NCBI GenBank assembly: GCA_031291295.1
Contig: JARLJI010000184.1
Span: 1 to 64,000, forward strand
Source of the DNA: Rhodoferax sp.
Lineage (GTDB): Bacteria; Pseudomonadota; Gammaproteobacteria; Burkholderiales; Burkholderiaceae_C
Direction of reading: 5' to 3'
Length of the DNA: 64,000 bases
How positions within the stretch are numbered: position 1 is the stretch's first letter; each line of letters opens with the position of its first letter. The position numbers and the translations under genes were made by a program. This document shows positions 28,200 through 39,147 of this stretch, piece by piece. The notes beneath the pieces were generated by a model, which worked only from the letters and a program-made list of their open reading frames with translations, was not told the DNA's origin and made no database searches.

Positions 28200-29156
28200 A
28201 TGACGGCCTACATAGGCAGGTTCGCGCCGTCACCGACCGGACCGCTGCACGCGGGCTCGCTGGTCGCCGCGCTGGCCAGCTGGCTCGATGCCCGCGCGCA
28301 CGGCGGCCAGTGGCTGGTGCGCATCGAGGATGTGGACACGCCGCGCTGCGTCGCCGGCGCGGAGCGCATCATCCTGGCGCAACTCGCGGCCTGCGGCCTG
28401 CTGCCCGATGCGCCGCCGCTGGTCCAGTCGCAGCGCGGAGCCTTGTATCAGCGGGCGCTGGATACGCTGGTCGCCGAGGGCCGCGCCTACCCCTGTGCCT
28501 GCTCGCGCAAGGACATCGAGGACGCGCTGGCCGCCCTGGGGGTCCAACGCCCGCGCCACACCGAGCTGGTCTACCCCGGCACCTGCCGCCACGGCTTGCA
28601 GGGCCGGCGCGCACGCGCGTGGCGCTTCCTCACGGAAGGTTTTGAACAAAAACAGGCTGCAGCCCATACTGGATCTACGCAGTCAGCTATACCTTCGATA
28701 GCGAACCCCATCATCACCTGGATTGACCGCCGGCTCGGTGCGCAGCAGCAAAACGTGGCGTTGGAGGTCGGCGACTTCGCGCTCAAACGCGCCGACGGTC
28801 TCTGGGCCTACCAGCTCGCCGTGGTGGTGGACGATGCCGCGCAGGGCATCACCCACGTGGTGCGCGGCGTGGATCTGGCGGACAACACGCCGCGCCAGAT
28901 CCTGCTGCAGCGCGCCCTGCAACTGCCCCTACCTGCCTACCTGCACACGCCGCTGGTCTGCGCGGCGAATGGCGAAAAGCTCTCCAAACAAAACGGCGCG
29001 CAGGCGCTCGATACTGCCAGCGCAGAAAGCGCCTTCAACGCGCTGGCGGCCGCCGCCGCCGTGCTGGGCTTGCCGCCGCATACCGGCACAGCGGCCGAGG
29101 CGCTGGCCGCGTGGGTAGGCGCATGGCGAGATCTCTACAATCCAGACTCCCCATGA
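28200..29156 (+). CDS. gluQ: Glutamyl-Q tRNA(Asp) synthetase
   Basis: A 318-residue paralogue of the glutamyl-tRNA synthetase catalytic domain. The HIGH-type motif is [13 protein letters not shown] (9–21) and the KMSKS-type motif is EKLSKQN near residue 260. A zinc site is formed by CAC (99–101), Tyr125 and Cys129. It attaches glutamate to queuosine at position 34 of tRNA-Asp, and it lacks the anticodon-binding domain, as expected. Residues 151–168 ([18 protein letters not shown]) are encoded by a reverse copy of the dispersed repeat and look like an insertion between two conserved strands. The stop overlaps the trmB ATG. Confidence 0.93.
   Translation: MTAYIGRFAPSPTGPLHAGSLVAALASWLDARAHGGQWLVRIEDVDTPRCVAGAERIILAQLAACGLLPDAPPLVQSQRGALYQRALDTLVAEGRAYPCACSRKDIEDALAALGVQRPRHTELVYPGTCRHGLQGRRARAWRFLTEGFEQKQAAAHTGSTQSAIPSIANPIITWIDRRLGAQQQNVALEVGDFALKRADGLWAYQLAVVVDDAAQGITHVVRGVDLADNTPRQILLQRALQLPLPAYLHTPLVCAANGEKLSKQNGAQALDTASAESAFNALAAAAAVLGLPPHTGTAAEALAAWVGAWRDLYNPDSP
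28652..28702 (-). repeat. Dispersed repeat copy inserted in gluQ
   Basis: Read on the minus strand: GCTATCGAAGGTATAGCTGACTGCG…ATGGGCTGCAGCCTG. It carries the terminal stem-loop and the distal GGGCTGCAG block of the intergenic copy at 19180–19233, with the same spacing. It sits in frame in gluQ and encodes 17–18 residues in a connecting loop. Confidence 0.65.
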
Positions 29157-29902
29157 CCGCTACCCCCCCTTCCCTTCCCGCCTCCCCTTCTCCGGCTCCC
29201 GCTTCGGCCCCGCAGGACGTGGCCCACCCCAAAAGCATCCGCAGCTTTGTGCGCCGCGCCGGCCGCACCACGACCGGCCAGGCCAAGGCTTTGGCCGATC
29301 TGGGGCCGAAATTTGTGCTGCCCTATTCGGGGCACGCTATCGATTTGGCAGCAACCTTCGGCCGCAGCGCGCCGACCATCCTCGAGATCGGCTTCGGCAT
29401 GGGCGAGGCCACTGCGCACATCGCGGCGCTGCTGCCGCAGAACAATTTCCTGTGCTGCGAAGTGCACCCGCCCGGCGTCGGCGCCCTGCTCAAGCGCATC
29501 GATGAGCAGAACCTCGCCAACATCCGCATCCTCGCGCATGACGCGGTCGAGGTGATCGACCACATGCTGCCGCCGCACAGCCTGGCTGGCATCCACATCT
29601 TCTTTCCTGACCCGTGGCATAAAAAGAAGCACAACAAGCGCCGCCTGATCCAGGCCCCGCTGGTGGCCCGACTCGCCACGCGCCTGAAGCCCGGCGGCTA
29701 CCTGCATTGCGCCACCGACTGGCAGCCCTATGCCGAGCAAATCCTGCAGGTGTTGGGCAGCGAGCCGCTGCTGCGCAACACTGCCGATGCGGTGGAAGGC
29801 GGCTTTGCCCCCAAGCCCGACTACCGCCCGCTGACCAAGTTCGAGAAGCGCGGCCTCAAGCTGGGCCACGGCGTGTGGGACGTGGTGTTCGAGCGGGTGT
29901 GA
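29153..29902 (+). CDS. trmB: tRNA (guanine-N7-)-methyltransferase
   Basis: A 249-residue SAM methyltransferase forming m7G46 in tRNA. SAM motif I is [12 protein letters not shown], and the family signature is [19 protein letters not shown], followed by [14 protein letters not shown] Pro/Ser/Ala-rich N-terminal tail of about 25 residues is variable. The ATG overlaps the gluQ stop (ATGA), and its own stop overlaps the next gene (GTGA), so three RNA-modification genes are translationally chained. Confidence 0.96.
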   Translation: MTATPPSLPASPSPAPASAPQDVAHPKSIRSFVRRAGRTTTGQAKALADLGPKFVLPYSGHAIDLAATFGRSAPTILEIGFGMGEATAHIAALLPQNNFLCCEVHPPGVGALLKRIDEQNLANIRILAHDAVEVIDHMLPPHSLAGIHIFFPDPWHKKKHNKRRLIQAPLVARLATRLKPGGYLHCATDWQPYAEQILQVLGSEPLLRNTADAVEGGFAPKPDYRPLTKFEKRGLKLGHGVWDVVFERV

Positions 29903-30825
29903 GCACGCCGCCCCGGCACGCCCTGCCACCGACCCGCAACGGCGTCGGCCCGAGTTGCGTCGGCCTGCCCGCAGGCGACTGGCCCACCATCACGGATTTT
30001 CTGGTGCAGCGCTTCCCGGCCATCGAGCGGGCGGTGTGGCTGCAGCGCATGCAGGAAGGCCATGTGGTGGACGAGCATGGCGTGCCGGTCACGCCGGCTC
30101 GGGCCTATCAGGGTCACCTGCGGGTGTACTACTACCGCGATCTGGTTGAGGAGCCGCGCATTCCGTTCGATGAGGTCGTGCTGCACCAGGACGAGCATCT
30201 GGTCGTGGTCGACAAGCCGCATTTTTTGCCGGTAACGCCGTCCGGCCGCTACCTGCAGGAAACCCTGCTGGTGCGCCTGAAACGCAAGCTCGGCATCGAC
30301 ACGCTGCAGCCGATCCACCGGATCGACCTGGACACGGCCGGCGTGGTGGTGTTCTCGATCCAGAGCGCCACGCGCGACGCCTACCACGCCCTGTTCCGCC
30401 GGCGCGAAGTCGCCAAGCAGTACGAAGCGATCGCGCCCTGGCGTGCCGACTTGACGTTTCCGTGTGTGCGCCAGAGCCGCATCGTGGCGGGCACGCCTTT
30501 TTTTCGACTCTGCGAAGCGGCGGGCCCGGCCAACGCCGAAACCCGGATCGATGTGCTCGAAGTCAGTGGCCCGCTGGCGCGCTACCGGCTGGAGCCCGTG
30601 ACGGGCCGCAAGCACCAGTTGCGCGTGCACATGGTGGCGCTGGGAATCCCCATCGTCAACGACCGCTTCTACCCCAGCCTGGTCAATGTGGCCGACGACG
30701 ACTTCAGCCGCCCGCTGCAACTGCTGGCCCGGACGATTGCGTTCACCGATCCCGTAACCGGGCAGGCCAGGCGCTTCGAGAGTGCGCGCCGGTTAAGCCT
30801 GGACTGTCCCGACACGGCTGGATAG
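29899..30825 (+). CDS. RluA-family pseudouridine synthase
   Basis: A 308-residue pseudouridine synthase. The catalytic motif is [11 protein letters not shown] with Asp143, followed by the family block [19 protein letters not shown]. There is an N-terminal region of about 80 residues rather than a clear S4 domain. GTG 29899 overlaps the trmB stop as GTGA. The exact target (rRNA or tRNA uridine) cannot be told; RluA/TruC-like groups are both possible. Confidence 0.87.
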   Translation: MSTPPRHALPPTRNGVGPSCVGLPAGDWPTITDFLVQRFPAIERAVWLQRMQEGHVVDEHGVPVTPARAYQGHLRVYYYRDLVEEPRIPFDEVVLHQDEHLVVVDKPHFLPVTPSGRYLQETLLVRLKRKLGIDTLQPIHRIDLDTAGVVVFSIQSATRDAYHALFRRREVAKQYEAIAPWRADLTFPCVRQSRIVAGTPFFRLCEAAGPANAETRIDVLEVSGPLARYRLEPVTGRKHQLRVHMVALGIPIVNDRFYPSLVNVADDDFSRPLQLLARTIAFTDPVTGQARRFESARRLSLDCPDTAG

Positions 30826-30858
30826 ACCGCATCGAAGTCGCATCGAAGGGAGCGCTAC

Positions 30859-30877
30859 AATGAGATTGATTCTCATT
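30859..30877. promoter_or_regulatory. Fur-family box upstream of the Nramp gene
   Basis: AATGAGA-TTGAT-TCTCATT is a perfect 7-bp inverted repeat of 19 bp total, similar in length and composition to Fur boxes (AATGATAAT/ATTATCATT style). It ends 13 nt before the transporter start codon. Metal-dependent repression by Fur, or by the manganese-responsive relative Mur, is expected for a metal importer. Inferred from the sequence. Confidence 0.65.
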
Positions 30878-30890
30878 TGCGGAATTATCC

Positions 30891-32159
30891 ATGTCCACGC
30901 CGCTCCCCATCCCGTCTCCCATCCAGCTGGCCCGGCCCGCGATCTCCCGCGGCAAGTTCCTGGCAGTGCTCGGCCCTGGCCTGGTGGTCATGCTGGCCGA
31001 CACGGACGCCGGCAGCATCATCACCGCTGCCCAGAGCGGCGCGCAGTGGGGCTACAAACTGTTGATCCTGCAGTTGGTGCTGATCCCGATCCTGTTCGTG
31101 GTGCAGGAGTTGACCGTTCGCCTGGGTTTGGCGACCCAGAGAGGGCACGGCGAATTGATCCGGGAAACATTCGGCCGCGGCTGGGCGTGGTTGTCGGTCG
31201 GAACCCTGAGCCTGGCCTGCGTCGGTGCGTTGCTGACCCAGCTCAGCGGCATCGCCGGGTTGGCGCAAATCTTCGGCGTTCCCGTGGTCCCGGCCATTGC
31301 CGTCACGATCGCCGGGATCATTCTCATGGTGTTGACGGGCTCCTACCACTCGGTGGAACGGGTGGCAATCGCGTTCGGGCTGTTCGAGCTCGCGTTCGTC
31401 TTCGTCGCATGGCGCTCCGCGCCGAACATCCATGAAGTGGCGGCGCAGTTTTTCGCTATGCCGCTCGCCGACCCCCAGTACCTCTATCTCGCCGCCGCGA
31501 ACATCGGCGCGGTGATCATGCCGTGGATGGTTTTTTATCAACAATCGGCCGTCGTCGACAAGGGCTTGGACCTGGCAGACCTGAAGGTCGCCCGCATCGA
31601 CACGGCGATCGGCGCGCTGGTCACCCAACTCATCATGGCAGCCGTGCTGATCACCGCCGGCGCCGTGCTCAGCGGCGGCAATGGGGCGGGTGCGAGGCTG
31701 GACAACGTCCCGCAAATCGCCGACGCTCTGACGCCGACGCTCGGATACTCGGTCGGCCGAATCGTCTTTGCCATGGGCCTTGCCGGTGCGGCGCTGGTCG
31801 CCACTGTGGTCGTGTGCCTGACGGCCGCCTGGGGTTTGGGTGAGGTCGCCGGCTACAAACGCTCACTGGAGCATCATCCCCGCGAGGCACCCTGGTTCTA
31901 TGGCGTCTTCAGCCTGGTCCTCATAGCCGGCGGCGTGCTGGTGACATCCGGCGCCGACCTCGTCAAACTCTCGGTAGCGGTTCAGGTCATGAATGCCTTG
32001 CTGCTGCCCGTGGTCCTCGGCTTCCTGTTCCTGCTGGCGCGCAGGGCGTTGACGGGTCAACATCGACTGAGCGGTTGGTATGCGTGGGTTGCCGGTGCAT
32101 TGATCGTGGTGACCAGCGTCTTTGGTGTCTTTGCAGCGGTATCGGGGCTGATTGGCTAA
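30891..32159 (+). CDS. Nramp-family metal ion transporter with divergent metal-binding motifs
   Basis: A 422-residue inner-membrane protein with about 11 hydrophobic segments. It is Nramp-like from LGPGLVVMLADTDAGSIITA (TM1) and IGAVIMPWMVFYQQSAV (TM6). Classical MntH has DPGN in TM1 and MPH in TM6. Here TM1 reads D39-A-G-S and TM6 reads M210-P-W, so the Asp and the metal-specific Met are kept but the Pro, Asn and His are replaced. Selectivity may therefore differ from Mn2+/Fe2+. A Fur-like box lies just upstream. It is convergent with the transglutaminase gene. The mntH symbol is not given because of these changes. Confidence 0.85.
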   Translation: MSTPLPIPSPIQLARPAISRGKFLAVLGPGLVVMLADTDAGSIITAAQSGAQWGYKLLILQLVLIPILFVVQELTVRLGLATQRGHGELIRETFGRGWAWLSVGTLSLACVGALLTQLSGIAGLAQIFGVPVVPAIAVTIAGIILMVLTGSYHSVERVAIAFGLFELAFVFVAWRSAPNIHEVAAQFFAMPLADPQYLYLAAANIGAVIMPWMVFYQQSAVVDKGLDLADLKVARIDTAIGALVTQLIMAAVLITAGAVLSGGNGAGARLDNVPQIADALTPTLGYSVGRIVFAMGLAGAALVATVVVCLTAAWGLGEVAGYKRSLEHHPREAPWFYGVFSLVLIAGGVLVTSGADLVKLSVAVQVMNALLLPVVLGFLFLLARRALTGQHRLSGWYAWVAGALIVVTSVFGVFAAVSGLIG

Positions 32160-32214
32160 GGCGTGCCGGTGACGCTGCACCCGGGCATGCATCAGACGAC
32201 GCGTTGCCGCAACC

Positions 32215-33339
32215 TCATGCCTTGATTTCTTTGGCCGTGATCTGGTACCTGAAATCGTCAGGCGAATACGGGTCCAGCCGTCCGTTGGCATTCTCGGCCG
32301 CGGGGTACATGAAGAAGCCGAGCTTGTCGCCGCTGGAGTGGGGCAACACCACGTCAACCGCGCTGTTGTAGGCCATCCAGTTGCCTTCCCATCCGCCGAA
32401 CAGTGCCTGGTTGACGGGTGCCACCACGCCGCTCTGGGTGCTCTTGATCCACTGCGGGGTTTCCTCGCGCATAACCTTGTCCACGTCGGCCGGGTCCATC
32501 GCGACCCAGCCATGGTCCTTCAGGAACACCTCGGAGCGGCAATGCTGCGCGCGCTGCAGGCCGGCCGGGTTGGCCCCAAGCGCCTTGTAGCCAAAGCTGG
32601 AGGGCGCCAGGCGAACGCCGTACAGGTCGCGCGCCGGCACGCCCACCGCGCGGCTCAGGCCGACAAACAGCGCGTTCAGGTCGGCGCACTTGCCGCCCAA
32701 ATTGCCGGTCTCCAGCATGGTCTTGATGTCGCCCTCGCCGCAGCCGCGCACCTTGGGCTCGCGGTAGGTGTTCGCCACGATCCAGTTGTAAATCTTGCGC
32801 ACTTTCTCGACGTCGGTGTGGGCGCCCTGGGTCGCCTCCAGCGCGGTCTTTCGCACAATCCCGTCGGTGGGTACCAGGGCCGTGGGTTGGGTCCAGTGTT
32901 TGAGCGTGTCGGCGTCCTCGCGCGCGCTCTCTTTAGCTGACCAGTCCACGGCGCGGCTTTGGGTCTGCACGCGGCTGGTCAGCTCCACGAAGGGATTGAC
33001 CTCGCTCGCGGCGAACTCGACGTACAGCATTTGCGCGCCGGAGCTGCCATCGGCCGTGCGCTGCGTCTTGCCGTTGCTGGAGAAGCTGCTGTCCAGCGAG
33101 CGCTGGTAGGCGCTGTTGACGCACGGAATCGGCAGCCAGACGCGGGTCGCGCCCTGCGGCAGCAGAATATCGACCCGCGTGGTCACATCAAAGGTGCGCC
33201 AGTCGCCGGGCTTGGGCGCAAAGCGGCGCGCCGCGGGATCGTCCAGCGGGCTGCTCTGTGCGAAATTGATAGCAGGCAGTGCAGCAGCGATGGCGGCTAC
33301 AGCGGTATTTTTCAAAAAAGTGCGGCGCACGGTAGTCAT
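32215..33339 (-). CDS. Tat-exported transglutaminase-like protein
   Basis: A 374-residue protein with a twin-arginine signal (TVRRTFLKN, then a hydrophobic stretch to about residue 27, AINFAQS). The transglutaminase/protease-like core has Cys218 in NLGGKCADLNALFVGLSR, His266 in HCRSEVFL and Asp282 in AMDPAD, giving a plausible Cys-His-Asp triad. Function is unknown; such domains are usually peptidases or cross-link hydrolases. Residues about 10–26, the core of the signal peptide, are encoded by a dispersed repeat copy (33264–33310). Next upstream is a TlpA-like thioredoxin on the same strand, 152 nt away. Confidence 0.82.
   Translation of the reverse strand: MTTVRRTFLKNTAVAAIAAALPAINFAQSSPLDDPAARRFAPKPGDWRTFDVTTRVDILLPQGATRVWLPIPCVNSAYQRSLDSSFSSNGKTQRTADGSSGAQMLYVEFAASEVNPFVELTSRVQTQSRAVDWSAKESAREDADTLKHWTQPTALVPTDGIVRKTALEATQGAHTDVEKVRKIYNWIVANTYREPKVRGCGEGDIKTMLETGNLGGKCADLNALFVGLSRAVGVPARDLYGVRLAPSSFGYKALGANPAGLQRAQHCRSEVFLKDHGWVAMDPADVDKVMREETPQWIKSTQSGVVAPVNQALFGGWEGNWMAYNSAVDVVLPHSSGDKLGFFMYPAAENANGRLDPYSPDDFRYQITAKEIKA
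33264..33310 (+). repeat. Dispersed repeat copy forming part of a Tat signal peptide
   Basis: ATTGATAGCAGGCAGTGC…GGCGGCTACAGCGG matches the ATAGC…GGGCTACAGG plan of the copy at 19180–19233. It is antisense to the transglutaminase gene frame and encodes residues about 10–26 of that protein, i.e. the hydrophobic part of its export signal. Confidence 0.5.
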
Positions 33340-33491
33340 GAAGAGATCTCCGGATTTGGGGGGATGACGTCGTCAAGGCATGTCAAGGTGCCTCGGGATG
33401 TCTTGCTGCTGCCGTGCCGGAAACCCGTCAGGGCAACGTGCGAATTATCGCGCGCGGGGAAAGCGGCGCCCCGGCAGCGCGGGAACCCCGC

Positions 33492-34034
33492 TCAGGTGTG
33501 CAGTGGCGGCAGCAGCGGCGCGATCAACTGCTCGGCGGCCTGGCCGGTCCACTCCACTTCGCCCTGCACGCGCTGGCGCGGCTGGCCGAAGGCATCGATC
33601 AGCACCGTGGTGGGAAACACGCGCGCGCCCCATTGGCGCGCCATGTCGCCCGCGGGGTCCAGCAGCACCGGCAGACCCAAGGCCGACGCCTGTGCAAAGC
33701 GCGCCGCCGTGGCCCTGGATTCCTTGAAGTTGATGGCCAGCACCACGATCTTGCCGGGCCCGTAGATGGCCGCCATATCCTGCAGCGAGGGCATCTCGGC
33801 ACGGCACGGCGGGCACCAGCTGGCCCAGAAATTGAGCAGCACTGCACGGCCGCGCAAGTCCGGGAGCCGCCAGGTCTTGCCGTCAAGATCGGTAGCTTGC
33901 AACGACGGTGCGGGCTTGCCCGCCGGCCAGCGCGTGACCTCGAAATCCTTGGCCCAGGCCGGCCCGGCACCTGCCGCCGCCAGCACGGCCAGCTGCTTGA
34001 GAAACCGCCGCCGTTCAGACGGGATATCAGTCAT
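33492..34034 (-). CDS. TlpA-like thioredoxin-fold protein
   Basis: About 180 residues. A twin-arginine-type signal SERRRFLKQLAVLAAAGAG is followed by a thioredoxin fold with active site WASWCPPCRAEMPS. The C-terminal FPTTVLIDAFGQ includes the cis-Pro region. It is expected to act as a periplasmic thiol oxidoreductase, for example in cytochrome c maturation or copper-site assembly. ATG 34034 (MTDIPSERRRFLK) is preferred. An in-frame GTG (34064) and ATG (34058) exist upstream, but they lie within a dispersed repeat copy. alaS is upstream on the same strand. Confidence 0.87.
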   Translation of the reverse strand: MTDIPSERRRFLKQLAVLAAAGAGPAWAKDFEVTRWPAGKPAPSLQATDLDGKTWRLPDLRGRAVLLNFWASWCPPCRAEMPSLQDMAAIYGPGKIVVLAINFKESRATAARFAQASALGLPVLLDPAGDMARQWGARVFPTTVLIDAFGQPRQRVQGEVEWTGQAAEQLIAPLLPPLHT

Positions 34035-34039
34035 ATCGT

Positions 34040-34089
34040 GCTGCGGCCCTTGTTCCATATGCACAGGTAGCTACTAATTAAATAGTAGC
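34040..34089 (-). repeat. Dispersed repeat copy between alaS and the TlpA-like gene
   Basis: Read on the minus strand: GCTACTATTTAATTAGTAGCTACCTGTGCA…CAAGGGCCGCAGCAC. The run TAGCTACCTGTGCA and the block CAAGGGC are identical to the copy at 19180–19233. The first part forms a GCTACTA/TAGTAGC stem-loop. It occupies the whole 5' leader of the TlpA-like gene. Confidence 0.72.
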
Positions 34090-34092
34090 GCC

Positions 34093-36717
<2,625 letters not shown>

Positions 36718-36793
36718 TTGTCAAGGGTTGTCGTGCCGAAGGCCGTCAGCGGCCGCAGCCCGCGCGTCAATGCGTGGTTGGGTATAACTCTTG

Positions 36794-36799
36794 ATTATA
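36794..36799 (-). promoter_or_regulatory. Consensus −10 hexamer for alaS
   Basis: On the minus strand this reads TATAAT, a perfect −10 element, 77 nt upstream of the alaS start codon within the 210-bp alaS–gabD divergent region (36718–36927). No convincing −35 is seen at 16–18 bp. The rest of the region shows no other clear signal; gabD has GGAG at 36917–36920 as ribosome site. Confidence 0.4.
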
Positions 36800-36927
36800 A
36801 GTTTCAGGCCATGGGCATTGCGCGGCGCGGCACCGGCTTCCGCGCTATGCTTGACGGCTCTCAATGCACCGGCACCCCTCAACCAGCGCTGCCTCTTTGC
36901 CACCGCACACTCTTTCGGAGCCCCTTC

Positions 36928-38406
36928 ATGGACATGAAAACATCCCCGCTTTCGCTGCTCAAAGACCCCAGCCTCTTGAAGACCGACGCCCTGGTGAACG
37001 GCCAGTGGATCAAGGGCGCCTCGCGCTTTGACGTGCTGGACCCGGCCACCGGCCGCAAACTGGCCGACGTGGCCAACCTCGGCCCGCAGGACGCCGAAGC
37101 CGCCATCGCCGCGGCCAATGCCGCCTGGCCGGCCTGGCGCAGCCAGACTGCCAAGCAGCGCCACGCCGTTTTGATGAACTGGTTCCAGTTGCTGATGGCG
37201 AATCAGGACGACCTGGGCCGTATCATGACGGCCGAACAGGGCAAGCCGCTGGCCGAGGCCAAGGGCGAAGTCGCCTACGGCGCCAGCTTTGTCGAGTGGT
37301 TTGCCGAAGAGGCCAAGCGCGTCAATGGCGAAACCCTGGCGCAGTACGACAACAACCGCCGCGTGATTGTGCTGAAGCAGTCGATCGGCGTATGCGCGGC
37401 CATCACGCCCTGGAATTTCCCGCTGGCGATGATCACGCGCAAGGTGGCGCCCGCGCTCGCGGCCGGCTGCCCGGTGGTGATCAAACCCGCCGAACTGACC
37501 CCGCTGACCGCGCTGGCAGCCGCAGAACTGGCCATGCGCGCCGGCATTCCGGCCGGTGTGCTCAACATGCTGACGGCCGACAGCGCGGGCAGCATCGCGA
37601 TTGGCAAGGTGCTGTGTGCCAGTGAGGTGGTGCGCCACATCAGTTTCACCGGCTCCACCGAGGTGGGCCGTATCCTGATGGCGCAGAGTGCGCCCACGGT
37701 CAAGAAGCTGTCGCTGGAGCTGGGCGGCAACGCGCCCTTCATCGTGTTCGACGATGCCGACATCGACAGCGCGGTCGAAGGGGCCATGGCCAGCAAATAC
37801 CGCAATGCCGGCCAGACCTGCGTCTGCTCCAACCGGCTCTATGTGCAGGACGCGGTGTACGACGAGTTTGTGCAGAAGTTCTCCGCCAGGGTCCGCCAGC
37901 TCAAGGTCGGCAACGGCTTCGAGGACGGCGTGGTACAGGGCCCGCTGATCGAAGACGCGGCCGTGGACAAAGTGGCGCGCCACGTGGCCGATGCGGTGGC
38001 CAAGGGAGGCAAGCTCCAGGTCGGCGGCCACAAGCTGCAGGGGCAGTTCTTCGAGCCCACCGTGATTTCGGACGCCACGGCCGACATGCTGTGTGCGCGC
38101 GAGGAAACCTTTGGCCCATTGGCCCCGGTGTTTCGCTTCAAAACCGAGCAGGAAGTCATAGCCGCGGCCAACAACACCGAGTTTGGCCTGGCCAGCTATT
38201 TCTACAGCCGCGACGTGGGCCGCATCTTCCGCGTGGCCGAGGCGCTGGAGTACGGCATGGTGGGCATCAACGCGGGCGTGATTTCCACCGAACACGTGCC
38301 GTTTGGCGGCGTCAAACAGTCGGGCCTGGGCCGCGAAGGCTCCAGCCACGGCATGGAAGAGTACGTTGAAATGAAGTATCTGTGCCTGGGCGACATCCTC
38401 AAGTAA
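36928..38406 (+). CDS. gabD: NADP-dependent succinate-semialdehyde dehydrogenase
   Basis: A 492-residue aldehyde dehydrogenase. The catalytic Cys298 lies in NAGQTCVCSNRLYV and the general base Glu264 in LSLELGGNAPF. The oxyanion Asn is in ITPWNFPLAM, and the C-terminal motif is FGGVKQSGLGREGSSHG. The wording of these blocks is that of GabD, which oxidises succinic semialdehyde to succinate in GABA and 4-aminobutyrate breakdown. ATG 36928 is preceded by GGAG; Met3 is an alternative. No gabT is present nearby. The regulator at 38464 follows 57 nt later but belongs with the tct genes. Confidence 0.9.
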   Translation: MDMKTSPLSLLKDPSLLKTDALVNGQWIKGASRFDVLDPATGRKLADVANLGPQDAEAAIAAANAAWPAWRSQTAKQRHAVLMNWFQLLMANQDDLGRIMTAEQGKPLAEAKGEVAYGASFVEWFAEEAKRVNGETLAQYDNNRRVIVLKQSIGVCAAITPWNFPLAMITRKVAPALAAGCPVVIKPAELTPLTALAAAELAMRAGIPAGVLNMLTADSAGSIAIGKVLCASEVVRHISFTGSTEVGRILMAQSAPTVKKLSLELGGNAPFIVFDDADIDSAVEGAMASKYRNAGQTCVCSNRLYVQDAVYDEFVQKFSARVRQLKVGNGFEDGVVQGPLIEDAAVDKVARHVADAVAKGGKLQVGGHKLQGQFFEPTVISDATADMLCAREETFGPLAPVFRFKTEQEVIAAANNTEFGLASYFYSRDVGRIFRVAEALEYGMVGINAGVISTEHVPFGGVKQSGLGREGSSHGMEEYVEMKYLCLGDILK

Positions 38407-38463
38407 GTTGCCAGCGCTACGGCCCACCCGTCGTCACTCACCGGATCCCCAACCCTCCCGATC

Positions 38464-39147
38464 ATGCGCATTTTGTTGGTAGAAGACGAACTCGAGATGG
38501 CGTCGTGGCTGGTGCGTGCGCTCAAGCAAAGCGGTTTCGTGCCGGACCATGCGCCCGATGCAGGCACGGCCGAGGCGCTCATGGCCGGCACGCAGTACGA
38601 CGCAGTGGTGCTGGACCTGCGACTGCCCGACCGGCACGGCCTGGCCCTGCTGGCCGACCTGCGCGATGCGGGCCACCGTACGCCCGTGCTGGTGCTGACC
38701 GCACAGGGTTCGCTGCAGGACCGGGTGCGCGGCCTGAACCTGGGCGCCGACGACTTCCTGACCAAGCCCTTCGCCCTCGAGGAACTGGAGGCGCGGCTGG
38801 CCGCCCTGGTGCGGCGCAGCCGCGGCCGTCCGCATGTGCCGCTGCATTGCGGGTCGCTGTCGTGCGACCACGAAAGCCGGGCCTTCATGCTTGCCGGGGT
38901 GCTGCTGCCGCTCACGCCGCGCGAGCATGCGGCACTGGAAGCACTGCTGGCGCGCAGCGGCACGCCGGTGAGCAAATCACAGCTCGCGGGCAAGGTGTTC
39001 CCGCACGACAGCAGCGCCGGCCCCGACGCGATCGAACTGGTGCTGCACCGGCTGCGGCGCAAGCTCGCGGGCAGCGATGTGCGCATCGTCACGATCCGCG
39101 GCCTGGGCTATATGCTGGAAGGCGATGCCGATGCTTCCGTTCCGTGA
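38464..39147 (+). CDS. OmpR-family response regulator (TctD-like)
   Basis: A 227-residue protein. The receiver domain (1–115) has the acidic pocket at E7/D8 (VEDE), phospho-acceptor D51 in AVVLDLRLPDRHG, and K (TKPFALEEL) near residue 101. The C-terminal OmpR/PhoB winged helix (about 130–222) ends in IVTIRGLGYMLEG. It overlaps the kinase start by 17 nt and lies upstream of tctBA, so it probably activates tricarboxylate uptake in response to citrate-like acids, as TctD does. Confidence 0.92.
   Translation: MRILLVEDELEMASWLVRALKQSGFVPDHAPDAGTAEALMAGTQYDAVVLDLRLPDRHGLALLADLRDAGHRTPVLVLTAQGSLQDRVRGLNLGADDFLTKPFALEELEARLAALVRRSRGRPHVPLHCGSLSCDHESRAFMLAGVLLPLTPREHAALEALLARSGTPVSKSQLAGKVFPHDSSAGPDAIELVLHRLRRKLAGSDVRIVTIRGLGYMLEGDADASVP

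Noticed and set aside
36721-38427. A 568-codon minus-strand frame opposite gabD
   Set aside because: Antisense shadow; gabD has catalytic Cys298 and Glu264 in context.
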